The notes under the pieces: generated by a model | Databases searched by the model: none | Seen by the model: the letters and a program-made list of their open reading frames with translations, nothing else | What the model was told of the DNA's origin: nothing | In this document: piece after piece, positions 1 through 8,339 of the stretch | Layout of the letters: each line of letters starts with the position of its first letter | Numbering within the stretch: position 1 is the stretch's first letter | Program-made: the position numbers and the translations under genes | NCBI GenBank assembly: GCA_002716585.1 | Contig: PBBL01000033.1 | Coordinates: 1 to 62,477 of the forward strand | Direction: 5' to 3' | DNA: 62,477 nucleotides | Source of the DNA: Myxococcales bacterium | Lineage (GTDB): Bacteria; Myxococcota_A; Bradymonadia; Bradymonadales; GCA-2716585

Positions 1-113
1 AACGGTCGTGCGATGAACTCAGCGCGTTGAATGCGAATATCCTGAGTGAATCTGAAGGGCTGAGTTCATCAGCACACCGCTGCTTCGCAGCTACCTTTCT
101 ACACGAGTTGGTA
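1..113. repeat. Dispersed nested-hairpin repeat, copy 1 (left arm cut by window edge)
   Basis: About 90% identical by eye to 54206-54333 in the same orientation. The right terminal arm CCTTTCTACACGAGTT is at 94-109; its left partner lies outside the window. Inside are a perfect 12-bp inverted repeat (GATGAACTCAGC at 12-23 with its complement at 59-70) and a small hairpin GCTGC-TTC-GCAGC at 79-91. The element sits directly behind the stop codon of the minus-strand dehydrogenase ending at 127. No coding content is seen. It could be a MITE- or REP-like element or a structured transcript end; the sequence alone does not decide. Confidence 0.8.
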
Positions 114-126
114 TGATACGCGGGGC

Positions 127-1002
127 TCACTCGAACAGCTGCGCCACCCCGTTGATGTTATGCTCGCCGTACCCGGCCTCACACGCCCTTCGGTAGACCG
201 CCCGCGCCGCGGCCGCGGCGGGGACCTCCGCGCCGAGCGCCTCCGCCGCCGCGACGACGTAGCCGAAGTCCTTCTCCACCAGCTCGATCGGAAACATCGG
301 CGCGTACTGGCGCGCCGCGATCGCCGCGCCGACCACCTTCGCCGCCGGGCTGCTGATCGCCATCTGCTCCAGGACGGCGACCGCGTCCTCCACCGCGACG
401 CCCGCCCGGGACAACACCCCCAGGATCTCGGCCAGCGCCGCGACCTGCACCCCGAACAGGGCGTTGACCGCCAGCTTCATGACCGCCCCCTGCGTCACCT
501 CCCCCACGTGGTGTATCGACCCACCCATCACCTGCAACGCCGGGTGCGCCTCCGCCAGCGTCGCCACGTCGCCGCCCACCAGCCACGTCAAGCGGCCGCT
601 CTCGGCGTGAGGCCGCGTGCCCACCACAGGCGCCGCCAGGAACCGCGCCCCCGCGTCGCCCGCGGCGGCCGCCAGCTCATCGATCCATCCGGGGGTCAGC
701 GTGCTCGCCTCGATCGCGATCGCCCCCTCGCGCAGCCTCGCCAGCGCGCCGCGCTCAGGGTCACACCACACCGCCCGCGACGCGGCGACGTCGGTCACCA
801 TCGAGATCACCAGCTCCGCCTCCGCCGCCGCCGCCGCGGGCGACTCGGCCCACCTCGCCCCATTCGCCACCAGCGGCTCGGCGCGCGCCGCCGTCCGGTT
901 GGTCACGGTCACCGGGTAGCCCGCCTCCACCAGCCGCGCCGCCATCCGAACACCCATCGCCCCAAGGCCGATGAAGGCCACCTGCGTCATCTGCTCGCTC
1001 AT
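127..1002 (-). CDS. NAD(P)-dependent 3-hydroxyisobutyrate dehydrogenase-family oxidoreductase
   Basis: This 291-residue protein has the usual length of the beta-hydroxyacid dehydrogenase family. An N-terminal Rossmann fold carries GLGAMG at residues 12-17 after a short beta strand. The family substrate loop, normally APVSGG, reads APVVGT, and the catalytic lysine lies in GAVMKLAVNAL in the helical C-terminal half. Members oxidise short hydroxy acids such as 3-hydroxyisobutyrate, tartronate semialdehyde or similar; the altered loop means the substrate cannot be named. I chose the start at 1002 because GGAGAG lies 5 nt upstream; an in-frame start at 1065 has no such site. A LysR regulator is transcribed divergently 149 bp away and may control it. 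Confidence 0.85.
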   Translation of the reverse strand: MSEQMTQVAFIGLGAMGVRMAARLVEAGYPVTVTNRTAARAEPLVANGARWAESPAAAAAEAELVISMVTDVAASRAVWCDPERGALARLREGAIAIEASTLTPGWIDELAAAAGDAGARFLAAPVVGTRPHAESGRLTWLVGGDVATLAEAHPALQVMGGSIHHVGEVTQGAVMKLAVNALFGVQVAALAEILGVLSRAGVAVEDAVAVLEQMAISSPAAKVVGAAIAARQYAPMFPIELVEKDFGYVVAAAEALGAEVPAAAAARAVYRRACEAGYGEHNINGVAQLFE

Positions 1003-1056
1003 CTGCTCTCTCCATGTTGCGCCCACCGCGGGCTTCAGGAGCCTCACCGGGCTCCG

Positions 1057-1085
1057 TTGCGTCATGAGGGGAGTTTGTTTATTCT
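1057..1085 (+). promoter_or_regulatory. Putative sigma-70 promoter for the LysR gene
   Basis: TTGCGT at 1057-1062, 17-bp spacer, TATTCT at 1080-1085. It lies in an A+T-richer stretch between the divergent dehydrogenase and LysR genes, about 65 nt before the LysR start. Read by eye only. Confidence 0.45.
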
Positions 1086-1151
1086 ACTGAAGCAACTCAA
1101 CGCCTCATTCAGACAAGGCTTCATTCCAATAAAGAATAAAAGGCCCACCTC

Positions 1152-2051
1152 ATGGATCGACTGACCCTCCTGCACGCCTTTGTCCGCCTGGTTGAGCTGG
1201 GCACCTTCACCGCGGTGGCCGACGAGATGCGCGTCAAGCAATCGACGGTGAGCAAGTGGATCGCCGAGCTGGAGGAGCGGCTGGGGGTTCAGCTGATTGA
1301 GCGCACGACCCGGACACGCCGGGTGACCGAGGCCGGGGAGCTGTTCTACGAGCGCGCCAGGGAGCTGCTGAGCGCGTGGGAGAGCGCGACCGCCGAGGTG
1401 CAGGAGCAGGCCCCGGAGCTGCGAGGGAGGTTGCGGGTGAGCGTCCCGGTGGTGTTCGGGCGGCTGTTCGTGGTGCCTCGGGTCGCCGACTTCCTCCAAC
1501 GGCACGAGGCGATCGAGGTCGAGCTGCTCTACAGCGATCGCTACGTGAACCTGATCGAGGAGCGGATCGACGTCGCGATCCGGGTGGGCCTGCCCGAGGA
1601 CTCGTCGCTCACCTCCCGCAAGCTGGCCGAGACGGGCCGACACCTGGTCGCCTCACCGGAGTACGTGGCGCGGCGCGGCGCCCCGGAGCGGCCGAGCGAC
1701 CTCAAGGAGCACACCTGCCTGCTGCACACCGGGCTGAGCAACGGCGACGTCTGGAGCTTCGGGTTGCCTGGCGGCGGCGAGGAGCGGGCGCGGGTGCGGG
1801 GCCGGATCGCCGCCAACAACAGCGAGGCGCTCCTGTACATGGCGCGGCGCGGCTTCGGGGTGGCGCTGCTCGCTACCTGGCTCGTGCGGGACGCCCTCGA
1901 CGCGGGCGAGCTGGTCGAGCTGCTGCCGAACCTGACGCGACCGCCCGCGCCGATCTGCGCGTTGATGCCGCCGCGGCGCTTTGTCCACCCGCGGGTGCGG
2001 CGCTTCATCGACTTCATGGTGGACGCCTTCGCGCAGGCGCGCCTGCGTTGA
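1152..2051 (+). CDS. LysR-family transcriptional regulator
   Basis: This 299-residue protein is full length for the family. A winged HTH occupies about residues 3-60, with the pattern FTAVADEMRVKQSTVSKWIA followed by LEERLGVQLIERTTR. A periplasmic-binding-protein-like effector domain follows from about residue 90, starting at GRLRVSVP. It resembles the CrgA/DsdC-like subgroup common in proteobacteria. It is divergent from the 3-hydroxyisobutyrate dehydrogenase-type gene, the standard arrangement in which a LysR protein controls its neighbour and itself; the effector is unknown. The ATG at 1152 has only a weak purine stretch upstream. Confidence 0.9.
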   Translation: MDRLTLLHAFVRLVELGTFTAVADEMRVKQSTVSKWIAELEERLGVQLIERTTRTRRVTEAGELFYERARELLSAWESATAEVQEQAPELRGRLRVSVPVVFGRLFVVPRVADFLQRHEAIEVELLYSDRYVNLIEERIDVAIRVGLPEDSSLTSRKLAETGRHLVASPEYVARRGAPERPSDLKEHTCLLHTGLSNGDVWSFGLPGGGEERARVRGRIAANNSEALLYMARRGFGVALLATWLVRDALDAGELVELLPNLTRPPAPICALMPPRRFVHPRVRRFIDFMVDAFAQARLR

Positions 2052-2066
2052 GCGGCGACGAGGAGC

Positions 2067-2834
2067 TTACGGGGCGCCGATCGGCGCCTCGCGCTCGGCC
2101 TTGATCAGGTCGGCCAGCTCCGCGGTGATCTCCTTGAGGAGGGTGTCGTAGTGGGCGTCGGCCTTCTTCGCGCCGTAGCTGGAGAAGATCGTCTCGTAGT
2201 CCTCGGTGTCGCGCTGATCGGCCTGGATGTGACCGTAGAGGTAGCCGTTGCGGACGTCGATCAGGAACGCCTCCATGTAGCTCTCGACCTCCACATCGGT
2301 CATCGGGGCGATGAAGACCGGCACGATCAGCGGGGAGAGCGCGATCAGGCCGTTGGGCGAGTTCTCGATGCGGTGGCCGTTGTCCACGATCAGCAGCACG
2401 TCGCACCGGGCGCGCGCCGCGAGCAGGCGCAGCTTCTTGATGCTCAGCGGCTTGGGCTGCTCCCAGGGACTGTAATGGCGGCGCTGCTCGTAGCGTCGCT
2501 CGCCGCTGACCATCAGCTCGGGGATGCGGTACACCTCCGCCACCCCGGGGACCTTGCGGAGCGCCTCGTCGAGGGCGTCGTTGTTCTCGTCGTCAAAGCT
2601 CAGGTAGGCCACCTTGAGCTGCTTTGGGAGCTGGGGGCGCGCCTCGTAGGCCTTACGGATGTCGTCGTCGTTGATCTCAAAGGCGGGGTTGAGGTCGAGC
2701 CCGACGTTGCCGCGCGGCGAGTAGACCGAGGCGCCGCACCCGGAGAGCCAGATCAACCCCAGCGCGGCGAGCGCCAGCCAGGTGAGGCGGGTGGAGGGGT
2801 GGGAGGCGAGCGGGGTCGTGGTGTTGGTGTTCAT
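2067..2834 (-). CDS. Hypothetical lipoprotein
   Basis: This 255-residue protein has a signal peptide ending in a lipobox (IWLSGC, followed by GASVYSPRG), so it is predicted to be lipidated and exported. The mature part is mixed alpha/beta: an early strand KVAYLSFDDENND, then a repeat-free domain with a hydrophobic stretch near ALSPLIVPVFIAPMTDVEVESYMEAFLIDVRNGYLYG. The latter resembles outer-membrane lipoproteins of the GNA1162/LpoB type, but I cannot assign a family. The start at 2834 has GGAG 5 nt upstream. It converges with the LysR gene, with only 15 nt between stops. Confidence 0.75.
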   Translation of the reverse strand: MNTNTTTPLASHPSTRLTWLALAALGLIWLSGCGASVYSPRGNVGLDLNPAFEINDDDIRKAYEARPQLPKQLKVAYLSFDDENNDALDEALRKVPGVAEVYRIPELMVSGERRYEQRRHYSPWEQPKPLSIKKLRLLAARARCDVLLIVDNGHRIENSPNGLIALSPLIVPVFIAPMTDVEVESYMEAFLIDVRNGYLYGHIQADQRDTEDYETIFSSYGAKKADAHYDTLLKEITAELADLIKAEREAPIGAP

Positions 2835-2929
2835 AAAAGCTCCGGTCGTGGGGTCCACGTCATCATCGCCCGTGTCGTCAGGCGCGGGGACAACGACGGT
2901 TCGCCCACGGGCTTACACACCGGATCGGC

Positions 2930-3967
2930 TCAAAACAGGGTCAGCTGCTCGCCGGGGCGACGAAAGGCGCGGGTGGACAGGTTCGGGCCGCGGGTGGACA
3001 GCCCGACGCGGCGACAGCTCTGGTGAAAGAGGCCGCGCAGCACCTGCGCCCCGTCGCCCTGGCCTCGCATCCGAGCCCCGAAGCCGGGCGTGTTGAGGTC
3101 GCCGCCGCGCATGTCGCGGATCCGGGAGAGGACGCGCTCGCGGCGGTCGGGCAGGTGCTGCGCGAGCCAGGCGTCGAACAGGGGCGCGACCGGCCCGGGG
3201 AGGCGCAGGAGGGTGTAACCGGCGAACGACGCCCCCGCCCCGGCCGCCGCCTTGAGGAGCCGAGGCACCTCGGTGTCGTTCAGCCCGGGGATGATCGGAG
3301 CGGTCATGACGCCGACCGGGATCCCCGCCTCGGCCAACGCCTGGATCGTGTGAAGGCGCCGCCGGGGGTGGCTGGCCCGCGGCTCCAGCTTCTGGTGGAG
3401 CGCCCCATCGAGGGTCGTCAGCGAGACCAGCACGGTGATCGCGCGGTGCGACGCCAGCTCCGTGAGCCGATCGAGGTCGCGGGTCACCAGGTGGCTCTTG
3501 GTGATGATCGAGGCCGGGTGGCGCAGCTCCGCCAGCACCTCCAGGCAGGCCCGGGTCAGCCTCAGCTCGCGCTCGATCGGCTGGTAGGGGTCGGTGACGC
3601 CGCTGAAGGTGATCGGCGTCGGCGTCCAGCGGGGGTCGCACAGCGCCTCGCGCAGCAGCTCCGCGGCGTTGACCTTGGCGATCAGGCGCGTCTCGAAGTC
3701 GAGCCCGGGCGACAGCCCCAGGTACTCGTGGGTGGGCCGCGCGTAGCAGTAGACGCAGCCGTGCTCGCAGCCCCGGTAGGGGTTGAGGCTGTAGGTGAAC
3801 GGGATGTCCGGGCTCTTGTTGTGGGCCAGGATCGAGCGCGCCCGCTCCTGCCGCACGTGGGTCCTGGGCTGGGGCCGCTCGTCCAGCTCCACGTGCAGCT
3901 CCTTGTAGCGCGTGGGTGGGTTGTGCGACGTCCCGCGGCCCTGAATGGGTGATGGTTGGGTGGTCAT
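2930..3967 (-). CDS. PA0069/Rv2578c-family radical SAM protein
   Basis: This 345-residue protein carries the 4Fe-4S radical SAM motif CEHGCVYC at C67/C71/C74, preceded by the family signature SLNPYRGC. The strand of this motif and YARPTHEYLGLSPGLDFETR match the PA0069/SplB-like group of cytosolic radical SAM enzymes whose substrates are mostly unknown. The remaining barrel segments (TFSGVTDPYQP, VTKSHLVTRD-type region, VMTAPIIPGLND) are intact. The start at 3967 has a long GGAGGGAGG site. Downstream is the lipoprotein at 2834, upstream the ABC exporter; it is probably transcribed alone. It is a DNA-repair-like or RNA-modifying enzyme only by analogy with SplB. Confidence 0.85.
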   Translation of the reverse strand: MTTQPSPIQGRGTSHNPPTRYKELHVELDERPQPRTHVRQERARSILAHNKSPDIPFTYSLNPYRGCEHGCVYCYARPTHEYLGLSPGLDFETRLIAKVNAAELLREALCDPRWTPTPITFSGVTDPYQPIERELRLTRACLEVLAELRHPASIITKSHLVTRDLDRLTELASHRAITVLVSLTTLDGALHQKLEPRASHPRRRLHTIQALAEAGIPVGVMTAPIIPGLNDTEVPRLLKAAAGAGASFAGYTLLRLPGPVAPLFDAWLAQHLPDRRERVLSRIRDMRGGDLNTPGFGARMRGQGDGAQVLRGLFHQSCRRVGLSTRGPNLSTRAFRRPGEQLTLF

Positions 3968-4064
3968 GACCTCCCTCCGGCTGCATGGATTCACGACCGA
4001 GCAGTGCTCAGGCGTTCAGATAACCATCACCCAATCTAGCAACACACTGCCAACATGTCCAGTA

Positions 4065-4862
4065 TCAATCCCGGATGTTGTAACCCGTGTGGACGGCGTA
4101 CCACGTGGTGGCGGCGAGCACGGCGAGCAGAGCGCAGAGGGTGGCGGCGCTCCAGAGGACGTCGACGTCGGAGGAGCCGAGGAGGCCGTAGCGCAAGCCG
4201 TTGACCATGTAGAGGACGGGGTTGAGGCGGCTGACGGTGTCCCAGGGGGCGGGGAGCATGTCGATGCTGTAGAAGACGCCGCCGAGGAAGGTCAGCGGGG
4301 TGAGGACGAAGTTGGGGACGATGCTGAGGTGGTCGTACTTCTCGGCCCACATGGCGGCGAGGATGCCGAGGAGGGCGAAGGAGGCGCTGACGGCGACGGC
4401 GAACAGGAGCGCCCAGCCGGGGTGCGCCATGTGAAAGCCGGTGAACGCGACCGCGACCAGGAACACGAGGCCGCCGACGACGAACGCGCGCAGCATCGCC
4501 GCGCCGACGTAGGCGAGCACGACCTCGGTGGCGCCGAGCGGCGCGATGAGGACGTCGAGCAGGGTGCCGTTGATCTTCGACTGGAACAGGCTGGAGGCCG
4601 TGTTCAGGAAGGCGTTGGTGATCATCGAGAGCATGATCAGGCCAGGGACGACGAACTCGATGTAGGGGACGCCGTCGATCGTCTTGAGGCGGCTGCCGAG
4701 GGCGACGCCGAAGACGAGGAAGTAGAGGCTCGTGGTGATGAGGGGGCTGAGGACGGTCTGCTTCCAGACGGTGGAGAAGCGGCGCACCTCCTTCATGAAG
4801 AGCGTCTTCAGCCCGGTCAGGTTCCAACCCATGGGGTCTCCGTGGTGTGTAGGGGCGCTCAT
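4065..4862 (-). CDS. ABC-2 type transporter permease
   Basis: This 265-residue inner-membrane protein has about six hydrophobic segments (from SPLITTSLYFLVFGVALG through the last one near residue 240) and the ABC-2 layout seen in drug, polysaccharide and Nod-factor exporters. Its start overlaps the stop of the ATPase gene (ATGA, 4859-4862), so the two are translationally coupled and form one exporter. NAFLNTASSLFQSKINGTLLDVLIAP is the family's cytoplasmic coupling region. The substrate is unknown. Nothing between 4064 and 3968 looks like a gene. Confidence 0.9.
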   Translation of the reverse strand: MSAPTHHGDPMGWNLTGLKTLFMKEVRRFSTVWKQTVLSPLITTSLYFLVFGVALGSRLKTIDGVPYIEFVVPGLIMLSMITNAFLNTASSLFQSKINGTLLDVLIAPLGATEVVLAYVGAAMLRAFVVGGLVFLVAVAFTGFHMAHPGWALLFAVAVSASFALLGILAAMWAEKYDHLSIVPNFVLTPLTFLGGVFYSIDMLPAPWDTVSRLNPVLYMVNGLRYGLLGSSDVDVLWSAATLCALLAVLAATTWYAVHTGYNIRD

Positions 4863-5800
4863 CGCTGCTCGGCTTCGGCGATCAGCTCAACAAAGATGTC
4901 CTCCAGGCGCGTGCGCTCGACCTGGAGGTCGATGATCCGGGCGACCTCGCGGACGCGGCGGAGCGTGCGCTCCAGCTCCTCGGGGTCGGACCAGGGCGAG
5001 CAGAGCTGCCGCCCGCCCCGGCGCAGCTCCGCGCCCGGCGGCAGCCCCTCGGGGAGCTGGTCGAGCGGCGCGGCGAGGTCGAGCAGCGCCTGCCCGGGGC
5101 GGCGGCGGCTGTGCATGAGGGCGTCGCGCTCCTCGACGAGGAGGAGGCGCCCCTTGTGGATGACCCCGATCCGATCGGCCAGCTCCTCGGCCTCCTCCAG
5201 GTAGTGGGTCGTGAGGATGATCGTCGTGCCCTGCTCGCGGAGGCGCCGCACCTCGGCCCAGAGGTCCTTGCGCAGCTCCACGTCGACGCCCGCCGTCGGC
5301 TCATCGAGGAAGAGCAGGCGAGGCCGGTGGACGAGGGCCTTGGCGACGAGGAGGCGGCGCTTCATGCCGCCGGAGAGGTGGCGGGTGTAGGCGTCGCGGT
5401 GGTCGGTCAGGGCGAAGGTCTCCAGGAGCTGATCGGCCCAGGCCGCGTCGGGCGTGACGCCCATGAGGCCCATCTGGATCATCAGGCTCTGGTGCGGGGT
5501 GAAGAACGGATCGAAGTTCAGCTCCTGGGGCACGAGGCCGAGGAGCCGCCGGGTCTGGCGAAACTCGGTGACCGTGTCGAAGCCGAAGACCGAGATCGCC
5601 CCGACGCTCTGGCGGGCGAGCCCGGCGACGCACCGGATCAAGGTGGTCTTGCCCGCCCCGTTGGGGCCGAGCAGCGCGAAGATCTCGCCCGGGTCGATGG
5701 TCAGGGTGACGTCGCGGACCGCGGTGAAGTCGCCGAACCGCTTGACGACGCCGTCAAGGCGAAGCGGGCACGGGTCGCGGGGTGTCGGTGAAGCTGTCAT
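4859..5800 (-). CDS. ABC transporter ATP-binding protein (ABC-2 exporter)
   Basis: This 313-residue ATPase has Walker A GPNGAGKT at 45-52, Q-loop Q92, signature LSGGMKR at 142-148 and Walker B LLFLDEP at 162-168, followed by the D-loop and TTHYLEEAEELADRI switch histidine region. It resembles the DrrA/CcmA-type ATPases of ABC-2 exporters. A C-terminal extension after residue 235 is typical of this subgroup. I chose the ATG at 5800; the frame stays open upstream, but those 40 residues look unlike protein and would run through the intergenic region. It is the first gene of a two-gene operon with the permease. Confidence 0.9.
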   Translation of the reverse strand: MTASPTPRDPCPLRLDGVVKRFGDFTAVRDVTLTIDPGEIFALLGPNGAGKTTLIRCVAGLARQSVGAISVFGFDTVTEFRQTRRLLGLVPQELNFDPFFTPHQSLMIQMGLMGVTPDAAWADQLLETFALTDHRDAYTRHLSGGMKRRLLVAKALVHRPRLLFLDEPTAGVDVELRKDLWAEVRRLREQGTTIILTTHYLEEAEELADRIGVIHKGRLLLVEERDALMHSRRRPGQALLDLAAPLDQLPEGLPPGAELRRGGRQLCSPWSDPEELERTLRRVREVARIIDLQVERTRLEDIFVELIAEAEQR

Positions 5801-5909
5801 GGTGTGGGCTGCGGGTGTGTGGGGTGGTGTGAGCAGGCAACCATCAGGCCCCAGCCTGAGGCTGCCTGTGTCTAGAGATGCGTGGCGGCGCCGTTCGGGT
5901 GTGCTTGAA

Positions 5910-5938
5910 TTGCCCTGCATGGGTCAGCGCGTTATCCT
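5910..5938 (+). promoter_or_regulatory. Putative sigma-70 promoter for the gamma-carboxylase-like pair
   Basis: TTGCCC at 5910-5915, 17-bp spacer, TATCCT at 5933-5938, about 85 nt upstream of the ATG at 6024. Read by eye. Confidence 0.45.
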
Positions 5939-6023
5939 GTGCCCGTTTCCAGGCTGACGCGCGCCGCCACGCAGAGGCGCCTGTCCCAGTCCAACGCGAC
6001 CGCAACCATAAGACAGCTGTCCT

Positions 6024-6596
6024 ATGAGCAAGCGCAAGAAGGCACCTCGCCGCACCCCACCCTCCACGGCCACCCAGGCCGACGACGCCGACGCGCCCGA
6101 CGACGCCCAGGGGTCGGGCGGCGACGCGCAGGCAGGCGACGCCGAGCCGGAGGGCGCGGCGCCCCGGAGCAAGCTCTGGGCGGGGATCGTCATGACCCTC
6201 GTCCTCGGCTGGATCGTGGTCCAGATGGCGCTGCCCGTCTCACCGTTCCTGGTGGAGCAGCACGTGGCGCGCACCGACTTCTCCTGGGACATGTTCGCCG
6301 TCCGCCGCGACTGCGAGCGTTGCTACCTGACGCTCTCGACCAACGGCAGCCAGGCGCAGCGCATCCCCTGGGGGACGTGGTACCGCTCACCCTACCACGT
6401 GGCCCGCACCCGCAACCGGGAGCGGCTCCCGAAGCTCGCCCGCGCCTTCTGCCGGGAGAACGAGGGCAAGGGGCACGAGCTGGACGTGCGCGTCGTCTGC
6501 GAGTGCCGCTACAACAAGAGCGAGAAGCTCTACAACCTCGACCCCTTCGGCGGCAACTACTGCTCGCCCGAGGCCGCCGCCCTGTTTGATGACTGA
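6024..6596 (+). CDS. Membrane-anchored soluble domain resembling the C-terminal part of vitamin K gamma-carboxylase-like proteins
   Basis: This 190-residue protein has a basic start, an acidic/Ala-rich cytoplasmic segment of about 40 residues, one membrane helix (about 51-73), then a roughly 110-residue extracytoplasmic domain. The pattern FSWDMF (about residue 86), a tyrosine-containing stretch, LPKLARAFCRE and DVRVVCECRYN, then DPFGGNYC, follows the order of elements behind the HTTM domain in vitamin K-dependent gamma-carboxylase-like proteins (FSWRM.., ..QFA..L.., VRA..S.N). This assignment is my reading of spaced motifs, not an alignment. Five cysteines in the domain could form disulfides. 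Eight bases separate it from the HTTM gene, so the pair is likely one unit. Confidence 0.65.
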   Translation: MSKRKKAPRRTPPSTATQADDADAPDDAQGSGGDAQAGDAEPEGAAPRSKLWAGIVMTLVLGWIVVQMALPVSPFLVEQHVARTDFSWDMFAVRRDCERCYLTLSTNGSQAQRIPWGTWYRSPYHVARTRNRERLPKLARAFCRENEGKGHELDVRVVCECRYNKSEKLYNLDPFGGNYCSPEAAALFDD

Positions 6597-6603
6597 GGAG
6601 CCC

Positions 6604-7668
6604 ATGTCGGACCAGACCCCAGCGCCCGAGCCCGCTGAAGACGGCTCCTTCATCGAGCGCCTGAGCAGCTCCCTGCGGGGCTACTTCTTGATCGAGGGCT
6701 CCCCGATCCCGCTCGGGATCTACCGCATCCTGCTGGGCCTGACGATCATGTACGAGGCCCACCACAACTTCCGGCGCATCGCCTTCTACACCCCGGACAC
6801 GTTCCACTTCCCCTACGTGGGGTTCATCAAGCCGCTGCCGATCGGCGACCTGCCGCGGCGGATCCCGGCCGATGACGTGCTGTGGGCCGCGCTGGAGCAG
6901 CTCGCCTGGCCCGACACCATCGAGATGCTGTTCACCTGGCAGTTCGTCTTCGCGACGATGCTGATGCTCGGCCTGCTGACCCGGGTCGGTGCCCTCGGCG
7001 TCCTCATGACCCAGGGGTACGCGCTGTTCATCTGCCAGCTCAACTTCCGCAACCACATCTACCTGACGCTGCTGTGCGTGCTGCTCATCCTCTTCTCCCC
7101 GGCGGGGCGCGCGCTGAGCCTCGACGACGGCTTCAAGCGGGTCTACGAGTGGCTCCTCCCCGACAAGAAGCGCCAGACCCCCGAGTGGGTGCCGCTGATG
7201 ACCCAGCGCCTGATCGGCATCCAGATCGCGATGATGTACTTCTGGGCCACCACCCACAAGCTCAGCCCGGGCTTCCTCAGCGGCTACCCCATGGGGCGCG
7301 CCGTCAGCCGGGCCATCACCAGGGCGAGGCCCGCCAGCTGGCTGTTCTCCCCCGAGCAGCTCCAGCAGCTCTCGGAGTTCTTCGCCGACCCTCAGTGGCA
7401 GCCGCTGCTCGCCTACATGACCGTCTTCGCCGAGGGCTTCCTGGCCGTCGGCCTCTTCTTCCGCTCGACACGGCTCGCCGCTGTCTGCATCGGCATCGGG
7501 CTCCACTTCGGGATCTTCCTGATGATGGACATCCACACCTTCGGGATGCTCTCGGTCAGCGCCTACATCTGCTTCTGGGTGCCTCGCGCGCGGCCCATCC
7601 CGATCGCCGGGCTCCCGACGCCGCGGCTCAAGTCGCCAGGCGCCCCGAAGGAGGCGGCCGAGGCGTAG
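6604..7668 (+). CDS. HTTM domain-containing membrane protein
   Basis: This 354-residue polytopic membrane protein has the horizontally transferred transmembrane (HTTM) layout: an amphipathic start LGIYRILLGLTIMYEA, FTWQFVFATMLMLGLLTRVGA, NHIYLTLLCVLLILFSPAGRALSLDD, then QIAMMYFWATTHKLSPGFLSG and LLAYMTVFAEGFLAVGLFF. HTTM is the membrane core of vitamin K gamma-carboxylase-like proteins; bacterial members have unproved chemistry. The usual C-terminal soluble domain is missing here and appears to be encoded by the gene just upstream. I chose the ATG at 6604 with GAGGAG directly before it; an earlier ATG at 6586 overlaps the upstream gene. The gene stops in TAG, then a strong hairpin follows. 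Confidence 0.85.
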   Translation: MSDQTPAPEPAEDGSFIERLSSSLRGYFLIEGSPIPLGIYRILLGLTIMYEAHHNFRRIAFYTPDTFHFPYVGFIKPLPIGDLPRRIPADDVLWAALEQLAWPDTIEMLFTWQFVFATMLMLGLLTRVGALGVLMTQGYALFICQLNFRNHIYLTLLCVLLILFSPAGRALSLDDGFKRVYEWLLPDKKRQTPEWVPLMTQRLIGIQIAMMYFWATTHKLSPGFLSGYPMGRAVSRAITRARPASWLFSPEQLQQLSEFFADPQWQPLLAYMTVFAEGFLAVGLFFRSTRLAAVCIGIGLHFGIFLMMDIHTFGMLSVSAYICFWVPRARPIPIAGLPTPRLKSPGAPKEAAEA

Positions 7669-7682
7669 CCCTGGTGGCCCCA

Positions 7683-7727
7683 AGCAACACAGCCCGACCC
7701 CTGAATCAGGGGTCGGGCTGTGTTGCT
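7683..7727. terminator. Bidirectional hairpin terminator between convergent genes
   Basis: A perfect inverted repeat with 22-bp arms and a one-base centre lies between the HTTM gene (ends 7668) and the lipoprotein gene (ends 7757). No run of T follows on either strand, so it may act by stem strength alone or protect 3' ends. Confidence 0.75.
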
Positions 7728-7756
7728 CTGGACGGCGTGGCCGCCCGGGTCACGGA

Positions 7757-8230
7757 TCACCCTTCGCTGTCGTAGCGATCTTCGGCCCGGTCGAGCGAGG
7801 TCTCCAGATCGTCGAGCGCCTTGTTGATGCCCGTCTTGACGTCGCTCCAGGCGCGCTCGGTGGAGTCGTCGAACTGCTCCAGCTCGCGATCGATCTCGCG
7901 GCGCTCGGCGTTCAGCTCGCGCATCTCCTCCTCAAACTCAGCCGCCGCCTCGGCGCCCGCCTTCTCCATCTTCTGATCGAGCCGCTCCAGCTCGCGGTCG
8001 ATGGCGTTGAGGCGCGCCCGCGACGCGCGCTTGAACTCGCGCTTCTCCTGCTTGATCTCCCGACTGGCTTCGTTGGTCTCCTTCTCGACGCTCCGCTCAG
8101 CGCTCTCCAGCGCCTTCTCGGCGTGGGTCTCGGCCCGCTCGCCCGAGGCGTTGTCACAGCCCGCGAACGACAGCGAGGCCACGGCGATCAACAGCGCGCT
8201 GCTCCATGACATGATCGTGTGAGTGTTCAT
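7757..8230 (-). CDS. Coiled-coil lipoprotein, hypothetical
   Basis: This 157-residue protein has a signal peptide with lipobox SFAGC, then almost entirely charged helix: long Glu/Arg/Lys heptads from about residue 40 to 150 (for example REIKQEKREFKRASRARL and ELNAERREIDRELEQFDD). It should be a lipid-anchored coiled coil in the envelope, in the style of Lpp or OmpA-associated spacers, but I recognise no family. The start at 8230 has GGGAG about 12 nt upstream. It lies 109 bp behind the DUF1328 gene on the same strand, with a hairpin between them, so co-transcription with partial termination is possible. Confidence 0.75.
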   Translation of the reverse strand: MNTHTIMSWSSALLIAVASLSFAGCDNASGERAETHAEKALESAERSVEKETNEASREIKQEKREFKRASRARLNAIDRELERLDQKMEKAGAEAAAEFEEEMRELNAERREIDRELEQFDDSTERAWSDVKTGINKALDDLETSLDRAEDRYDSEG

Positions 8231-8283
8231 GGTACCTGACTCCCTATGTCTTGAGTTGATGTGCATTCTTGAGAGCGGACGGC

Positions 8284-8301
8284 GCCGCCCAACCGGGCGG
8301 C
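8284..8301 (-). terminator. Short hairpin behind the DUF1328 gene
   Basis: GCCGCCC-AACC-GGGCGGC forms a perfect 7-bp stem with a 4-nt loop between the two minus-strand genes. It could be an attenuator or partial terminator; no T run follows. Confidence 0.45.
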
Positions 8302-8339
8302 CGCGGCGTCCATCAACGGGCATCGGTCGCCCGAGCGCG

